The position numbers and the translations under genes are program-made. A stretch of 44,315 nucleotides of DNA from Rodentolepis nana (Eukaryota > Platyhelminthes > Cestoda > Cyclophyllidea > Hymenolepididae): the NCBI GenBank assembly GCA_900617975.1, contig UZAE01012246.1, positions 1 to 44,315 of the forward strand, read 5' to 3'. How positions within the stretch are numbered: position 1 is the first letter of the stretch; the number at the start of each line of letters is the position of its first letter. The notes under the pieces are model-generated. The model saw only the letters and a list, made by a program, of their open reading frames with translations, was not told where the DNA came from and did no database searches. Below, piece after piece: positions 43,017-44,315 of this stretch.

Positions 43017-43991
43017 TTATTACTAACGTGAACAGTGATCATTACAGTCATTCACTTCGATTTAAAGGACGCGCACCTCCAAGAATTTCGTGTTCCGAAG
43101 AACAAAACCAAGAAAACTTACAGAAAGACTAGATCACCTGCGAAGACAATAGCTGGAAGGAAAGATTATCTTTAACTATTATTTACTTTAAGTTCATTAT
43201 TTGATTTGTTATTTATAAAATCCTATGGTTAATAAGATTATTTCCTTTCAGTATGTTTAGTCAATAGAAGATTTGACTAATGATTATAAAGTAGATTTCA
43301 TTTTCTGACAAGGAAATTTCATGGAAACTCGCCATAATTTGAAAATAAGATTTAGATTTCGCGTCAGTTATGAGAGAGGGTTACATTAAATCATTAATAG
43401 TGATTATTTTATTAAATCCAAAATGCTAAATTTTCTCACTAAATCGAGATTTACCAATCAATGTAGGGATTCATCACCATCCATCATTTCACATATATTC
43501 AATTGACAAACAATTATAGATTGTGTTGCATTCTCTACTGTTTCGGGTCAAAACAAATTTTCGTAACTTTGGAACTTTTAAATGTCGAAATTACCTGTTT
43601 ATTTTCATTATTTAATCAACAAATTGGCAAGCCAAATAAATTCGTAGATTTCACAAGCCTCAAAAGTAACAAAAAAAACATATTGAGGTCTTTTTATGCA
43701 ATATTATGCCTTTTGTAATGAAGTTGTAATTGGTTAATGCTTCCAGAAAGAGTGATTGGTGGCAAATGATGAAATTGATATAAGAGTTACTCAATTGAAT
43801 TTGGTAAATTAAACAATAATATTCCGCTTAAAGTGAATTAAGTAGATAAATTAAAGTTTAATATGATTTACTATAGTGCATATAAAGAATTTGCAAATCT
43901 GAAATGTGCCACAAGAACTCGAGCAGTCGAATCAAATTTCATGGAAATTTAAAAAAAAATTGAATTAGGCAATTCTCTTAAGCTCATTTAC

Positions 43992-44168
43992 TCATCATTA
44001 CAGGAGCCAATGAGGTAACTGCATTAACTGTGGGAATATCAAGTGGCTTACTGACATCTCGCATTCGATTTCTCAAAATTCCATTTTCCAATTGCTGTGT
44101 GTTTGACTCAGTTCTAACTCCCCAAAGACGAATAGAAGCACCTTTTTTATATATCAAATATTGTTTTA
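43992..44168 (-). CDS. LOXHD1: Possible exon: N-half of PLAT2 (tentative)
   Basis: An open minus-strand stretch encodes GASIRLWG, which fits the second beta-strand of a PLAT N-half (pattern V-x-I-x-L-x-G), and later LDIPTVNAVTSLAP, which fits the strand before the HDNSG turn. A donor GATGA|GTAAAT lies at 43990-43991. The acceptor is uncertain: the one at 44169-44170 gives the expected phase 1 but has a poor pyrimidine tract, and another at 44204-44205 (gacag) gives the wrong phase. It lies upstream of the certain PLAT2 C-terminal exon, where this half is expected. Confidence 0.3.
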
Positions 44169-44315
44169 CTAATTTAAAATAGATAATATTGTCAATTTCA
44201 ATTCTGTCAGTTAGTAGATTCTACCGTATGAAGCAACTGCCTCGTGTTTTTTTTCAATAATTAAAGAACTTTTAGCCTTTTTTATTAACATATAAGATTT
44301 CCATAGCTAAAGAAA

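Larger units (their letters stand above)
42817..44315. other. Upstream region within the gene, PLAT2 N-half expected
   Basis: Apart from the tentative exon at 43992-44168 and the quadruplex-type tract, I see only AT-rich sequence. PLAT1 and the start of the gene must lie beyond the right end. Confidence 0.6.

Overview
The window looks like a eukaryotic, A+T-rich (roughly two thirds A+T by eye) chromosome segment, best explained as a flatworm or similar invertebrate genome. It has short exons split by a mixture of minimal introns (about 70-80 bp) and multi-kilobase introns, many (TA)n tracts, and dispersed short retroposons. The species assignment is inference; nothing here identifies a species.

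One gene dominates the window and runs right to left on the minus strand. I reconstructed 31 exons (665..42666) that join in a single continuous reading frame, about 5,977 coding bases or about 1,990 residues. All are PLAT/LH2 (polycystin-1, lipoxygenase, alpha-toxin) beta-sandwich domains and their linkers. The order and individual signatures of the domains match the 15-PLAT protein LOXHD1. The window holds the C-terminal part of PLAT 2 (plus uncertain exons for the rest of it), PLAT 3 to PLAT 14 complete, and the N-terminal half of PLAT 15. The gene continues beyond both ends, so neither the start codon nor the stop codon is present.

Layout in transcription order: PLAT2 end 42666-42528; PLAT3 42456-41923; PLAT4 39136-37808; PLAT5 34273-33457; PLAT6 31766-28972 (with a cysteine-rich insertion); PLAT7 27808-24352; linker microexons 24270-21739; PLAT8 21670-19016; PLAT9 and PLAT10 17179-11986 (sharing exon 14520-14792, followed by a long Ser/Pro-rich linker); acidic microexon 10607-10575; PLAT11 10318-9181; PLAT12 8608-7012; PLAT13 5808-4669; PLAT14 3694-966; PLAT15 start 859-665. 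All twelve introns that separate consecutive PLAT domains are phase 1.

The introns carry at least seven copies of a SINE-like retroposon of about 300 bp, all in the same orientation (antisense to the gene). Three copies are flanked by clear target-site duplications. One copy has expanded into a minisatellite of about 1.4 kb. A 174-bp perfect direct repeat around a single N at 20058 looks like an assembly join artefact. No second protein-coding gene, rRNA or CRISPR array could be supported; one tRNA-like relic is seen.
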